DNA from: Apostichopus japonicus
Taxonomy: Eukaryota; Echinodermata; Holothuroidea; Aspidochirotida; Stichopodidae
Assembly (NCBI RefSeq): GCF_037975245.1
Contig: NC_092580.1
Coordinates: 4,440,501-4,504,500 of the forward strand
Direction of reading: 5' to 3'
Length of the DNA: 64,000 bases
Shown here: one piece after another, positions 45,901 to 55,560 of the stretch
Position numbering within the stretch: the first letter of the stretch is position 1
How the letters are laid out: each line of letters begins with the position of its first letter
The notes under the pieces: model-generated
The model's input: only the letters and a program-made list of their open reading frames with translations
The model's database searches: none
What the model was told of the DNA's origin: nothing
Position numbers and translations under genes: made by a program

Positions 45901-48201
45901 ATCATGTTCGGAGGAGGTGATAACATTCCATTCATGTTCGGAGGAGGTGATAACATTCCATTCATGTTAGGAGGAGGTGATAGCATTCCATTCATGTTCG
46001 GAGGAGGTGATAACATTCCATTCATGTTAGGAGGAGGTGGTAACGTTCCATTCATGTTCGGAGGAGGTGATAACAATCCATTCATGTTCGGAGGAGGTGG
46101 TAACGTTCCGTTCATGATAGGAGGTGATAACATTCCATTCATGTTCGGAGGAGGTGGTAACGTTCCGTTCATGTTAGGAGGAGGTGGTAACGTTCCGTTC
46201 ATGTTAGGAGGAGGTGACAACATTCCATTCATGTTAGGAGGAGGTAATAACATTCCATTCATGTTAGGAGGAGGTAGTAACGTTCCGTTCATGTTAGGAG
46301 GAGGTGACAACATTCCATTCATGTTAGGAGGAGGTGATAACATTCCATTCATGTTAGAAGGAGGTGGTAACGTTCCGTTCATGTTAGGAGGAGGTGGTAA
46401 CGTTCCGTTCATGTTAGGAGGAGGTGACAACATTCCATTCATGTTAGGAGGAGGTAGTAACGTTCCGTTCATGTTTGGAGGAGGTGATAACATTCCATTC
46501 ATGTTAGGAGGAGGTAGTAACGTTCCGTTCATGTTAGGAGGAGGTGATAGCATTCCATTCATGTTAGGAGGAGGTTGTAACGTTCCGTTCATGTTAGGAG
46601 GAGGTGGTAACGTTCCGTTCATGTTAGGAGGAGGTGACAACATTCCATTCATGTTCGGAGGAGGTAGTAACGTTCCGTTCATGTTAGGAGGAGGTGATAA
46701 CATTCCATTCATGTTAGGAGGAGGTGGTAACGTTCCGTTCATGTTAGGAGGAGGTGATAACATTCCATTCATGTTAGGAGGAGATGGTAACGTTCCGTTC
46801 ATGTTAGGAGGTGATAACATTCCATTCATGTTCGGAGGAGGTGGTAACGTTCCGTTCATGTTAGGAGGAGGTGGTAATGTTCCGTTCATGTTAGGAGGAG
46901 GTGATAATATTCCATTCATATTTGGAGGTGACAACATTCCATTCATGTTAGGAGGAGGTGGTAATGTTCCGTTCATGTTAGGAGGAGGTGATAATATTCC
47001 ATTCATATTTGGAGGTGACAACGTTCCATTCATGTTAGGAGGAGGTGGAAACGTTCCGTTCATGTTCGGAGAAGGTGGTAACGTTCCGTTCATGTTAGGA
47101 GTAGGTGATAACATTCCATTCATGTTTGGAGGCGGTGATAACATTCCATTCATGATTGGAGGTGACAACATTCCATTCATGTTAGGAGGAGGTGGTAATG
47201 TTCCGTTCATGTTAGGAGGAGGTGATAATATTCCATTCATATTTGGAGGAGGTAGTAACGTTCCGTTCATGTTAGGAGGAGCTGATAACATTCCATTCAT
47301 GTTAGGAGGAGGTGATAGCATTCCGTTTATGTTAGGAGGTGGTGATAACATCTCGTTCATGTTAGGAGGCGGTGACAACATTCCATTCATGTTAGGAGGA
47401 GGTTGCGGTAATGTTTCATTTCGGTCAGGAAGCGAAGGAGATGTTTCTTGTCCTGGAACACCTGAAAAAGTTCAAGTTGAGATTTATATTGATCTTTGTC
47501 TGGGGTTTTGTATCTGATGATAAGCAGTGGATTATGTATCACCAATGCATTTAGAGTTATGCCGTTTAATTTTGATAAATATTCAGCCACAAATATACAA
47601 GGACCCCCTCACGTCAAAACCTCCTTCCAGTTGTGGTAACGGGTATATAAGGAAATAACCTTGAATGTACCGCATGGCCGTTACACTCCAAAGGCTGCTG
47701 GTTGCCTTGATATCAATAGTATATCTCTCTCTCTCCGCAAGTGTATACACTTAGATAATACTTTTTGAGAGTTTGTTGTTTTATTGCCAGCACAAATCAC
47801 AACCGAAATCATCACCCGATTGATCTTACTGCCATCGCATTGTCATAGTGAAGGTACCTATGCCTAACACTAATTTGCATACATGAGTCTGGACTGAAGT
47901 CCTTTTTGTAACGTATTAAGCATTAAAAACTACCTGGTATATGTGACGCTTTTTTTTAACAATTAAAAAAAAATAAAGCAAAAAATAAAACAAACAAACA
48001 AACATGGACTTTGTGTAGATCATTATTCATCTGCTTTGAGTGACTCCCGTGAGAAAGAATACAATCATCAACGGGAACTATCTGCTTCGAATTTTGGAGA
48101 CAATTTTTTCACGTAACATTCTCCTTTTAATACTTACATTTAAAGCCGTGGAAGAGAAATAAAAACAGTAGAAACCATACATCTCTCTGTATATCCTTCA
48201 T
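30212..48201 (-). CDS. Adhesion G-protein-coupled receptor with giant tandem-repeat stalk (15 exons)
   Basis: Cell-surface receptor. Exons 5' to 3' on the minus strand: 48201-48138, 47461-44403, 43938-43704, 42850-42732, 42474-42270, 41935-41860, 41156-41116, 38909-38764, 36583-36407, 34685-34257, 33247-33086, 32314-32190, 31708-31437, 30921-30855 and 30716-30212. All junctions are GT-AG and in phase, giving 5682 nt (1893 residues). Domain order: signal peptide (1-21), 10-residue repeats (about 35-1005), SEA-like (about 1010-1119), SEA-like (1120-1227), EGF-like (1228-1266), GAIN (1267-1571) with GPS cleavage site predicted between L1564 and T1565, seven-helix domain (1572-about 1835) and cytoplasmic tail. 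The helix-3 motif WMGVEGANMY and VKVFNTHIRG resemble the ADGRG subfamily. Known families combine SEA or EGF with GAIN; the repeat stalk is what is unusual. Expression and splicing are inferred. Confidence 0.9.
31437..32314 (-). CDS. Adhesion GPCR exons 12-13: transmembrane helices 1-4
   Basis: Exon 32314-32190 encodes the linker DIYGQGTID and helix 1 (FTGCTVSTLGLIITVIVYL). Exon 31708-31437 encodes SPQPSKILVGLCVALLGLYC (helix 2), a Cys-containing loop (GIPCTL), helix 3 (FFALNAIAWMGVEGANMYLL) and the start of helix 4 (IYKAAAIACG). The class B2 helix-3 WM-x-x-E-x-x-x-x-Y pattern is intact. Confidence 0.92.
32950..36400. other. Adhesion GPCR introns in the GAIN-GPS region
   Basis: Outside the exons this stretch shows no other gene. 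It contains oligo-G runs near 35021 and an oligo-C run near 35961. It also holds one half-kilobase inverted repeat pair: a 19-bp word at 35700-35718 (CTAAAACGAATGACAATTG) and its perfect reverse complement at 36255-36273, with additional CGAATGACAA words beside each. Confidence 0.6.
33086..33247 (-). CDS. Adhesion GPCR exon 11: GPS autoproteolysis site and tethered agonist
   Basis: Encodes PVCVFWDFDADGG, NWSSDGCTYQGR, ILCQCDHLTNFAVLM. It has the four-cysteine, two-Trp GPS signature ending C-x-C-D-H-L-T. In this family cleavage occurs between L and T, leaving TNFAVLM as the start of the tethered Stachel agonist. The catalytic His, Leu and Thr are all present, so the receptor is predicted to be cleavable. 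Confidence 0.95.
34257..38909 (-). CDS. Adhesion GPCR exons 8-10: GAIN domain
   Basis: Exons 38909-38764, 36583-36407 and 34685-34257. The helical subdomain A includes ASELYATMTEMMAP, AAAVLQDIVDL and NVLEIVNNVLSANES. The beta-rich subdomain B includes IRVELPANTSF, VVFSSPDEV, RAVFLVYRRPTLFG and TRVLSATLSNKG. NAS, NAT and NET sequons are present. The segment leads directly into the GPS exon. Confidence 0.82.
36830..37400. repeat. 136-bp minisatellite in adhesion GPCR intron
   Basis: Three to four copies of a 136-bp unit containing TATTTCTATGTATGCATATG, CGAGTCGTATATCGCAGTG, ATATTTCGTAGTCCTTATTG and TATTTGATAGTTCTTTGCAT. The landmark TCGC recurs at 37001, 37137 and 37273. Confidence 0.9.
38091..38588. 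mobile_element. hAT-like non-autonomous element (MITE)
   Basis: Perfect 15-bp terminal inverted repeats, CAGTGGCGTAACCAG (38091-38105) and CTGGTTACGCCACTG (38574-38588). They are flanked by an 8-bp near-perfect target duplication, ATCCTACA (38083-38090) and GTCCTACA (38589-38596). The 8-bp duplication and CAGTG ends are typical of the hAT superfamily. The interior (about 470 bp) has no transposase frame, is G-rich at the left and C-rich at the right, and contains GCGTAGCCAGG, an end of a related element, near 38320. Confidence 0.75.
39177..39298. repeat. 12-bp AGGTCGCTACAT minisatellite abutting the LINE
   Basis: Seven or eight copies of AGGTCGCTACAT, some joined by TT or ATTATACGA, are interrupted by GAGGCCACAAGGAGGCCACA. 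The array ends exactly where the LINE reverse transcriptase reading frame begins. Confidence 0.85.
39301..40650 (+). mobile_element. 5'-truncated non-LTR retrotransposon (LINE) with reverse transcriptase
   Basis: An open frame from 39301 to the stop at 40426-40428 encodes the C-terminal half of a LINE ORF2. RT blocks are FLDLSKAFDTIDHRIL, GVPQGSILGPLLFIIYINDI, the catalytic FADDTSIF and KFLGVYIDSKLTW, followed by the usual thumb and C-terminal region (LSLKNRAMRTWNDL). The frame has no stops, so insertion is fairly recent. The 3' end is a (CAAAT)n tail at 40621-40650, as in CR1/Jockey-group elements. Endonuclease and the RT N-terminus are missing, so the copy is dead. It lies antisense in the intron between adhesion GPCR exons 7 and 8. 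Clade assignment is tentative. Confidence 0.92.
41116..41935 (-). CDS. Adhesion GPCR exons 6-7: EGF-like module
   Basis: Exons 41935-41860 and 41156-41116 together read CPGTFACSNGGGCLANSFFK, SQCKCTLEWQGDHCGRP. Six cysteines have EGF spacing, with the NGGxC turn and the closing CxxxWQGxHC motif. It lacks the D/N...N calcium-binding signature. A LINE fragment lies in the following intron. Confidence 0.85.
42270..42850 (-). CDS. Adhesion GPCR exons 4-5: second SEA-like module
   Basis: Exons 42850-42732 and 42474-42270 encode FNVSPYLDPTSQESLDLEG, ILSKLADLSTFLPSYI, then FIKGSLVGVFAVTFGKQPT and ISSSLTSLRNDG. This follows the SEA order: strand, S-containing helix, helix, GS-turn with two strands, final helix. 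GSLVG replaces the classic GSVVV. Joins are in phase (1 then 0). Confidence 0.65.
43704..43938 (-). CDS. Adhesion GPCR exon 3: first SEA-like module
   Basis: Begins MTQIFVESLCRQWFSKFEDL and contains FVSVNGDSYIVKFDFHF, resembling the SEA core in which a small G[DS] turn precedes two beta strands. It ends at a CAGTTTG/GTGAGT donor. The first strand and helix of the module would come from the end of exon 2 (GELYLSITQ, ETEKLIQDR). No GSVVV cleavage motif is present, so autoproteolysis at this module is not predicted. The SEA call is by pattern only. Confidence 0.6.
44403..47461 (-). CDS. Adhesion GPCR exon 2: about 100 tandem 10-residue repeats
   Basis: A single 3059-nt exon, acceptor CTTTTTCAG and donor AGA/GTAAGT. 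After a short unique start (VPGQETSPSLPDRNETLP) it encodes near-perfect copies of NMNGMLSPPP and NMNGTLPPPP (30-bp DNA period) with occasional 9-residue copies that have lost one Pro. No stop or frameshift occurs in any copy. The NGT form is an N-glycosylation sequon (about 40 copies, plus two NRT), while the M form is not. After the array come GENEMPASPPG and a folded-looking stretch (MVIKIFPGELYLSITQKE) leading into exon 3. The array should be an extended polyproline-rich glycosylated stalk, which is inference. Confidence 0.9.
44535..47405 (-). repeat. 30-bp coding tandem array
   Basis: Minus-strand unit encoding 10 residues; on the plus strand copies read TTAGGAGGAGGTGATAACAT followed by TCCATTCATG, or the GTGGTAACGTTCCGTTCATG variant. 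The two variants often alternate, giving a 60-bp higher-order period. Several copies are 27 bp. The low divergence points to ongoing homogenisation or recent expansion. Confidence 0.95.
48138..48201 (-). CDS. Adhesion GPCR exon 1: signal peptide
   Basis: ATG at 48201-48199 begins MKDIQRDVWFLLFLFLFHGF, with a basic start and a strong hydrophobic core. The exon ends one base into a Cys codon at a GTAAGT donor (48137-48132). It joins exon 2 in phase to read CVPGQETSPSLPDRNETLPQ. An in-frame ATG further upstream would add an unlikely leader, so this start is preferred. Confidence 0.8.
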
Positions 48202-48632
48202 AATGGTCGGGCCAAACCGTACTTCAGATATCGAAAATTGCCTGTCCGAAGAAAAGGATAAAACCAAGTGTGATGTAGGCCTAATGTGATTTCGTTTATT
48301 TAGCACCAGCACATAAATTCTCTCTCTATTCTTATTATCTAGTAGTTTTTGTCAGTGTGTTACTAATTTTAATATGATTTATGTTGTTGTACTTTTACAC
48401 ACTAATTGTCGCAGTTCTCCTAGACTTTAAAAAAACTATGGTATATTTTCATACTAAATATGGTTACTTTAAATTAATATTGTATCTTTAATATGTTCTC
48501 TTTCTTTTTCTATGAAAGTCAGACAAGGCTGTATGCTCTTATCATTCTGTAGTTTTCATAGTGTTAACCCCACATGTGAGCTTAACAATATTGACATCAC
48601 TTCTCCCGTGTAACAGTCGTACGCAAATTTAA
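48202..48632. other. Region upstream of the adhesion GPCR start
   Basis: The 5' UTR and promoter of the minus-strand receptor should lie here. No TATA box is evident at a convincing distance. The DNA is AT-rich with no other gene. Confidence 0.35.
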
Positions 48633-49037
48633 GGCCCGGTCACACTACAGCGATATTTTATCGGAATACGGTCCGATATTTCCGATTTTAGGCCGAAGAG
48701 TGAGGTTTGTGGTAGTGAATGTAATGAATGCAGTGGAATATTCGAATACCTACTCCAAATCTGAGGGGTTCTGGAACGGACTACATTCTGAAGTGACGTC
48801 ACATCGAAAAACGATAAAAATCGGAAGAGAAATCGGATAGCTATCCGATAAAAGGAAACGGAGTCAATATCAAAAGTTAGGAGAGGGCTATTCCACATCG
48901 GAATGGCTCAACAGATAGCAAAATCAGGTCCTTTATCACTGTGGCTAGAAGACCCGAACGAAAAACAGGCTGTTTCGATTCCTCCGGGAAAATCGGATAG
49001 TATTCCGATAAAAAATCGGTATAGTGTGACCGGTGTT
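48633..49037. mobile_element. MITE-like element with long terminal inverted repeats
   Basis: The left end (CCGGTCACACTACAGCGATA, then TTTTATCGGAATACGGTCCG) is matched in inverse orientation by the right end (CGGATAGTATTCCGATAAAA, then AATCGGTATAGTGTGACCGG). This gives imperfect inverted repeats of about 45 bp enclosing about 310 bp with no transposase. TAA lies next to the left end and within a few bases of the right end, so a 3-bp duplication is possible but not certain. Superfamily is not assigned. Confidence 0.75.
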
Positions 49038-49515
49038 GGGTGCTAAGATACGGAAGCTGACTATGGAGGCATTACTGAAAATATTGTTTAATTTTCCATT
49101 ATTCTGATTTGAATATTTCAGTTTTCAACTTTATTTTGGTTTTCTGAGCTTTGTTTTTCGTTTATCCTGGTTTACTTTCTCCGTTGTTTTTTCTCTCGAG
49201 ATTTTTTTTTTCGGAGTTTATTTTTTGTTTTTCTTCTCGTTTCTCTGGGATTATTCTCATGAGACAGTCCTGATGTGTTTCAGCTCTTTAAGTCGGCTCT
49301 TTGCAAGCAACACAAGAGTCAGTAGGAAAAGATTCCCGACAGACATTACACGTTGGCTACTCTTTAGTAGTACAAAATAACTTGATTACTTTGAGGTAAC
49401 GATTAGGAGGCGAGGAAACCAGTGACAGTTTTTTTTAAGAGCAACAGTATACCTTCAGTAACAGTAACTTCTGAACCTTAAACAAATTACGATCGTGGTA
49501 CCATTTTCTGTATGT

Positions 49516-49845
<330 letters not shown>

Positions 49846-49859
49846 TATACGGTATATAT

Positions 49860-52469
49860 AGTATCTATATATATAGCTATTTATATATATCTATATAGCA
49901 CTGACTGAAGTTGTTATTTATAAAGTGGTGAGGCTATAGGTAGCATCTATAAGAACTATTTCATTGCATGACATGCACGGAAGATTACACATGCAAGTTG
50001 CTAGAGTGAGTTTACTAGGTAGTCGTAAATGATGAGACATAACATATGCAGACTTTAGGGAGTTTATTGAAATTAGAATAATGCTATCGGTTGTTTCGTC
50101 TTTAATATTTGCAAAGAATAATGACGACTAGTACATACTACCGTAGGTATACTTGAATTTAAATCATTGATAATTTTAAGTCATGAAACTTGGAATAAAT
50201 AAAACAAAATTAAATGTTTCAAAAGTTCACACTGAACAAATATGTCTGTTCCAATTTTGAAATATGTACGTGATGGGTAAATCATGGTAAGTTTAAGGCG
50301 CACCCTTCTGTCAAGGGAGAATAAGAGTGTTACTGTTGCCTTAATAATCTTGAAATAATAAATCAAGAAATATGGAACATATGCAATGATAACAGAATAA
50401 AACAAAGAACATTCTGAATTTTAAAAATGATTTGGTCAAAACACGGTGACAAATTGACGACAGCTATGCTGTTTACCTATGTTGGGCCACCAGAAATGTG
50501 TTTTTCACAAATCTTTGCAAATACATATATTTATTCATATTATATCTTTTCCACAAAATAAAATTGAAAGAATCTTTTAAGAAAAAATCTACGTACCTCA
50601 TGAATAACGAAAAAAGCGTTTGCAATGATGAAATATAAATCCCAACAGGGTACGCTGAGCGAATTCTAAAGGAGCTGTTTATATATGAACGAATTTGTCG
50701 TGAACTTTGGGTATGGTTGGATTGGTTTCTACAAAGAAGAAATAAATTTTCCACCCGAAAGAATCAGTCACTTATTATGCAAGGCATGAGAATTGCCACA
50801 GAAATATGATAAACTCAAATAAAACGTTTGTTGTTAGTCAGTTAAACGTGAAAAAGTCACACGTTTGCCAATATTCACTGACAGAACTCGCCAATTCAAT
50901 TTGACATTTTCTGTTTGGTATTGTGATGTCATGCATACGTCATAATTTCATCTTGTCATTTCTCCATTGTTGTTAGCCCATGGAGCTATATAGCTCCATG
51001 GTTAGCCTAACCGTTATTGGATGACACTGCACTAAGTTAGTAGTATTTTATATTATACGTATATTAGACGTATGCCCACAGCTTTATATTAATCAGTATT
51101 ATATACTCTCACAAGATGACTCGACGTATAAAACCTGGTTATAATGTAAAACTCTATAGGTAGCTACATGAGTGAGGAGAAGGAGAGAGTGGTGTGTGCT
51201 ACTGGATAAAAATGATGAGGCTCGACTTTCTGTCCATGATCATAATGAGGGTTTGCTGTCCTGAACTTTTCCAAGTTATTCGTGGTTAGTATTGATGTAC
51301 ACTTCTGGAAACCATACTAATACAGTGACGTAGCCAAATGGGGGGGGGGGGGGAGACGGGCAGAGTGCACTCCCAGAAACGATTTGGGATCGCAAAACTA
51401 AATATCCATTATATATCCTAAGTTGGCTGGTTTGCTGCAAACTTGTCTGAAATCTTTCAGTTTTCACTAAAATATTTCAGTTTTCACTAAAAAATAGCGA
51501 ATTCTAATTTTTCTTAGTATTTCTTTAGCGATCACTGAAAAAAAGAAAGGAATAAGAGGGTGGGAATATGTTTTTGTGCAACAAAACTAATAATAAAATG
51601 TGACGTTCAACGATCCCTACAACGTTCAACAACCCCCCACACACTGCCATACTGATCTGGTCCCGACTCAACTCGACCGTCGTGAACTAGCTTTTGATTG
51701 TCGTGAAGGCCCACGGAGTTAACTAACTCCTCCTCCCTCCCCCCCCCCCCCCACCGAACACTGATCGACTGATCAATGCACAGGGATGACTGTTTGCAAT
51801 TTATTATCCCGCTATTTATTACATTTGTTAAAACTAAGAGCATCACTGCACATGTCTGTCGACTGTCAGTCGGGAACAACGTTACATATTCAGTATTCCC
51901 GATGGAAACCAATGGGATTTTTTTTTAAACGTCAAAATGTTGTCTCTATAGTCATAGTCATATAGTCATATGAACACCCTCGCCCTACCAGACTAGCATG
52001 CAGGATTTTGTACGTAATCAAGGTCGAGTTGTAGTCGGGTCGTGTTCAGTCGGGCAGTTTTTTTGGGCTGTGGGCTTTAAGCCTGAATATAAGAGTACGT
52101 ATACGATATATAGAAACAATGGCTTTGTTTACAACGTATCCAACACGGCATGTTAATAATACGGGCTTGTGTTATGATATACTTGCGACCCGACAGCGAA
52201 CTATACACGATTAAGAGGTTAAATTCATGAAACGAATTTCATTTTCAAAAGTCTCGCTCGAATAAGGATTTTGGAAACTTGTGTTGTTGTAGAGTTTTCA
52301 TTAAATAAAAGTTCACTTATCTGTTCAGGGTCGAGGATCTAGTAGAAACTAAACTTGTAGACAATTAAAGGGAGCAGTATAGCAAACATTAACACAACTG
52401 TAGGCCTTGCTTTTCGTGTGTTTTTTTTTTCTAAGAAAAGTAGATCTTTACTAAGGAATACTTTTTAAG
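49860..52469. other. Intergenic DNA
   Basis: No gene is supported. Minus-strand open frames at 50181-50405 and 50473-50754 are short and unrecognisable. A G14 run with GTGACGTAGCCAAAT beside it (51325-51354) resembles the end of a repeat. A C-rich run lies at 51738-51752. Confidence 0.4.
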
Positions 52470-52640
52470 AAAAAGTCACCCAGGAAAGAACCTGGGCACG
52501 AAAACCAAACTACCAAACGACTGATCCGCTCTCAGCCCCAGTCCCCTTGCATCGGGACTGTGACTGTGTGATCATCGTCAGGTGTGTATCACCATTCCCT
52601 AAGGGAACAGATACTACACATGATCTTAGCCAAAAGGAAT
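52470..52640 (-). ncRNA. U2-snRNA-like sequence (variant, pseudogene or snRNA-headed repeat)
   Basis: On the minus strand, 52638-52604 reads CCTTTTGGCTAAGATCATGT then GTAGTATCTGTTC. This matches the conserved 5' part of U2 snRNA with one substitution in about 34 nt, including the branch-point-pairing GTAGTA. The very 5' end (ATCGCTTCTCGG of U2) is not conserved and nothing downstream matches canonical U2. Instead several short perfect stems follow: TTCCC/GGGAA, GTGAT/ATCAC, CAGTCCC/GGGACTG and CCCAGG/CCTGGG, ending at a T-run. I see no ATTTTTGG Sm site. It is probably not the normal spliceosomal U2. Confidence 0.55.
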
Positions 52641-54030
52641 ACAGTTAGAGGACAATAACATAAATCTGGAAAGTTGTTTGTCGAGTCAGAACTTCCGTTG
52701 TTTTATAGTGTTACGTCACTAAGAAATGAGATTGAAAGAAAAATGAGAGGCTTTTCTCGTTAATAACTCAATTCACTATTTCACCTATGTATAGGCCTAG
52801 CTTCCAAACACACGGTAATTAAATAAGGAAAGAGAAAAGTTTGTTATGAGACATCACCACAAAGAAAAAAGCTTTGAAAGGCGGTTATGTGCATTGGCGC
52901 GACTACTACTGAAAACTCTAGCACTGTAGGCTATGATTCAGCCATTCTAAAAAACCGTTTGTGTACGTTTCCAAGAGATATACGAAGCGTTAATATAGGT
53001 TAACATTGTTTAAAATCGTTGGCCTGTAGAAACCACCGGTGTTTTAGTTAAAAGATAATTACTATTTAGATTTAGTGCATATCAAGATCACAAGCTGGGG
53101 TGGTTCGTATTCAACTGTATTTTCAGATTGAGTAGCCTACTAGGAGAGTTAATTTGAAGTATCTGTTCTTATTCATTACAGCTTTTTGGAAATGGTTTTA
53201 GTGCAGAAAAGTAAGTTAAGAATTTTCCATATTCTTATACGATGTACTCGAAGAAAGTCTTACTTAGAGGAATACAAACGTAAATGTAAGTTGGTTGATA
53301 TCGAGAAGTTCAAGGTTTTCTATTTTCCCATACCATTAACTTGATTAGTCAAGTCTACTTTTTAGTAATTAATTACAAGAAAAGACTTAAAGAATATTGT
53401 GATGAATTTTGAAATTAACATGGATTAACATGAGATTAATGGTAATGGAAATGCGTCTGGCGACAAAATGTTGAGGTTCAAGTGCATGGAACTCAGCGAT
53501 CTCTCATTAACCGTCATTTGGTGAGAACATCTAAGAAGGTATCTTAAATCCCATACTTTTTGATAAAATTTTTTTGATTACACCTTACATCATAGACTGT
53601 TTTCAAATGGTTATTTCATAACTGGACTCTGAGATTATAGATAGGGTATAATATTGTTATGTTGCAGAAATAAACAAGATTCTTGACGTTTCATCCCCAT
53701 AGTTCCTGAAACTATAAACATTACCCAACTTGTAACTGGTGCTAATGTAGTAAAAAGCAGAAAAGGCAATTAAAAATATTACTTACTCAAACTGAAAGTG
53801 GCTTATAGTCCTAGAGAAAATAGTTAACCAATCATACGTCAAGTACAGTTGGTTCATTGGAAACCCTTTATATATGAACGTCTAAACTACAGCGCAGCAA
53901 TTGCTATTTTAATTAATATTTAAACTATTAAGTTGCTGCGTAACATGCTGGTCACTTTCTTGTACTCGTTACATGCAGATTAAAAGGCGGTCCAGAAGAT
54001 GGGTTTGATTGGCCTAGTATGTTGCAAGAA

Positions 54031-54033
<3 letters not shown>

Positions 54034-54080
<47 letters not shown>
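54034..54080. repeat. TA dinucleotide microsatellite
   Basis: Uninterrupted (TA)n of about 47 bp. No gene lies between 52641 and 55560. AT-rich DNA and a repeat-like tract with CTTTATTGAATCCCAGAAGG at 55330-55350 are the only other notable contents. Confidence 0.95.
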
Positions 54081-54083
<3 letters not shown>

Positions 54084-55560
54084 CCGGAATAAACTACTCA
54101 CTTAAAAGAGACACAACGCCAACTATCATTGTTGGCTTAATATATAACAGTAACAACCCCCTACCCCTCCCCCCGCCCTACCCCTTCCAAACAGCTAAGA
54201 TGTTTCTCTTGGGAGATACCTTGTAATTAGATTAAGAAATTCGTGTCTGGGTTCCGTCATTTTGAACATTCTGTGATATCGTTCAGCATGTATATAGGAT
54301 CAGGGAAGCTGTTAAGAAATTGAAGCTTATGTGGTTCCTTGTTTTCACGTTGAGGCCTGATCAAGTCTTTAATCTATGTGCTTGTGTGTGTGATGGAAAA
54401 GTAAATCTGTTGGCCCGATATTTGATAAATTGAATAAGGGTTTCCTTCTAGCTGTTTGGGGAAGTTATGGGGAAGTATCTGCTATTATGGGTCAGTGTCT
54501 TCTTAATCACACAGGCTTCACGTATACAATTTATTGGCCATGGTATTGATATAGGTCACGCACATCTCAATGACATCTGATAGTATTGCTTAGAAGCAAC
54601 GTATGGTGGAGTTTGCTAGCATTAACGCAACCCTGTAAGCAGGTTATGCTCTTTACCTTTGACCTTCTATAGGACTTCACGTCAGGCCTTCACATTTTTT
54701 ATACTATTACCTACAAATACTTCCTGCATGGAGATGTCCTGTTAACAGTCTATTTTCTATCCGTTTGTATTTGCCAGGCTTGTGTACTCTAATTATATAT
54801 CTTGCCAGTATATATATGCTCGAATGTTAAAAAAAAACGTTTTCGTTTATATACAGATATATGCAGATTACATAGGGCAAAGCACTATTTTCTGGCAAAC
54901 TTGTAAAATTTAGCCTCCATTCTTTGAGATAACACACAACATTGCCTTGCTATGTGTTAGCTGAGTTTGCAGTTATTCTGTAACAAGTTGTAAGGCTATA
55001 GACCAAATGCCTTCTGCGTATACAGTGCACCAGGATCATTGTTTCGCACCTGGATTAGTAAGAAGCTCGAATGTTAAAAAATCGTTTTCGTTTAGCATAG
55101 AATGTAATACTTGACAAAATGGCGTTTCTTAACTGCAGGAGCCTGTTCATATATATTATACAAAATAACTATAACTATTACTTATTTGACTTTTGTAAAC
55201 AAGCATGAACAAATAGAGCTTTTGATAATCTAACAGACATGATGCATGACTTACCAACTATTCAGTCTGAGCCTGTTTTGGTTTATTTTACATCTATGAA
55301 TGCATCGTAAATATATAAGTAAGTAAGTCAACTTTATTGAATCCCAGAAGGAAATTACGTATCTGCGGTGAATGATACAAACAAAAAAAACATATTGATA
55401 CAATGAATGATACAAAATACGAAAAAAAACCCACTGATAATACAACAGTTAAATGCAGTCTAAACCAAATATACACTAACTAGCTCCAACAGCGCAACTA
55501 AGTGGAACGACCACCCCCCCCCCCCCTCTACCTCGTGAAGTTCTTGTTTTGAATACTAAT

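Noticed and set aside
44488-47517. Plus-strand 1009-codon open frame (FMLGGGGNVP repeats)
   Set aside because: It is the antisense of the receptor repeat exon. It has no flanking unique domain, signal peptide or splice partner, whereas the minus strand splices in phase to a signal peptide and to SEA/GAIN/7TM exons.
47387-47590. 67-codon minus-strand frame upstream of the repeat array
   Set aside because: It lies in another frame over the exon-2 acceptor; the acceptor CTTTTTCAG at 47462-47470 and the phase join to exon 1 explain the region.
50181-50754. Two minus-strand frames with hydrophobic stretches
   Set aside because: Leu/Ile/Phe-rich translations are expected in AT-rich DNA; no family motif or splice support.
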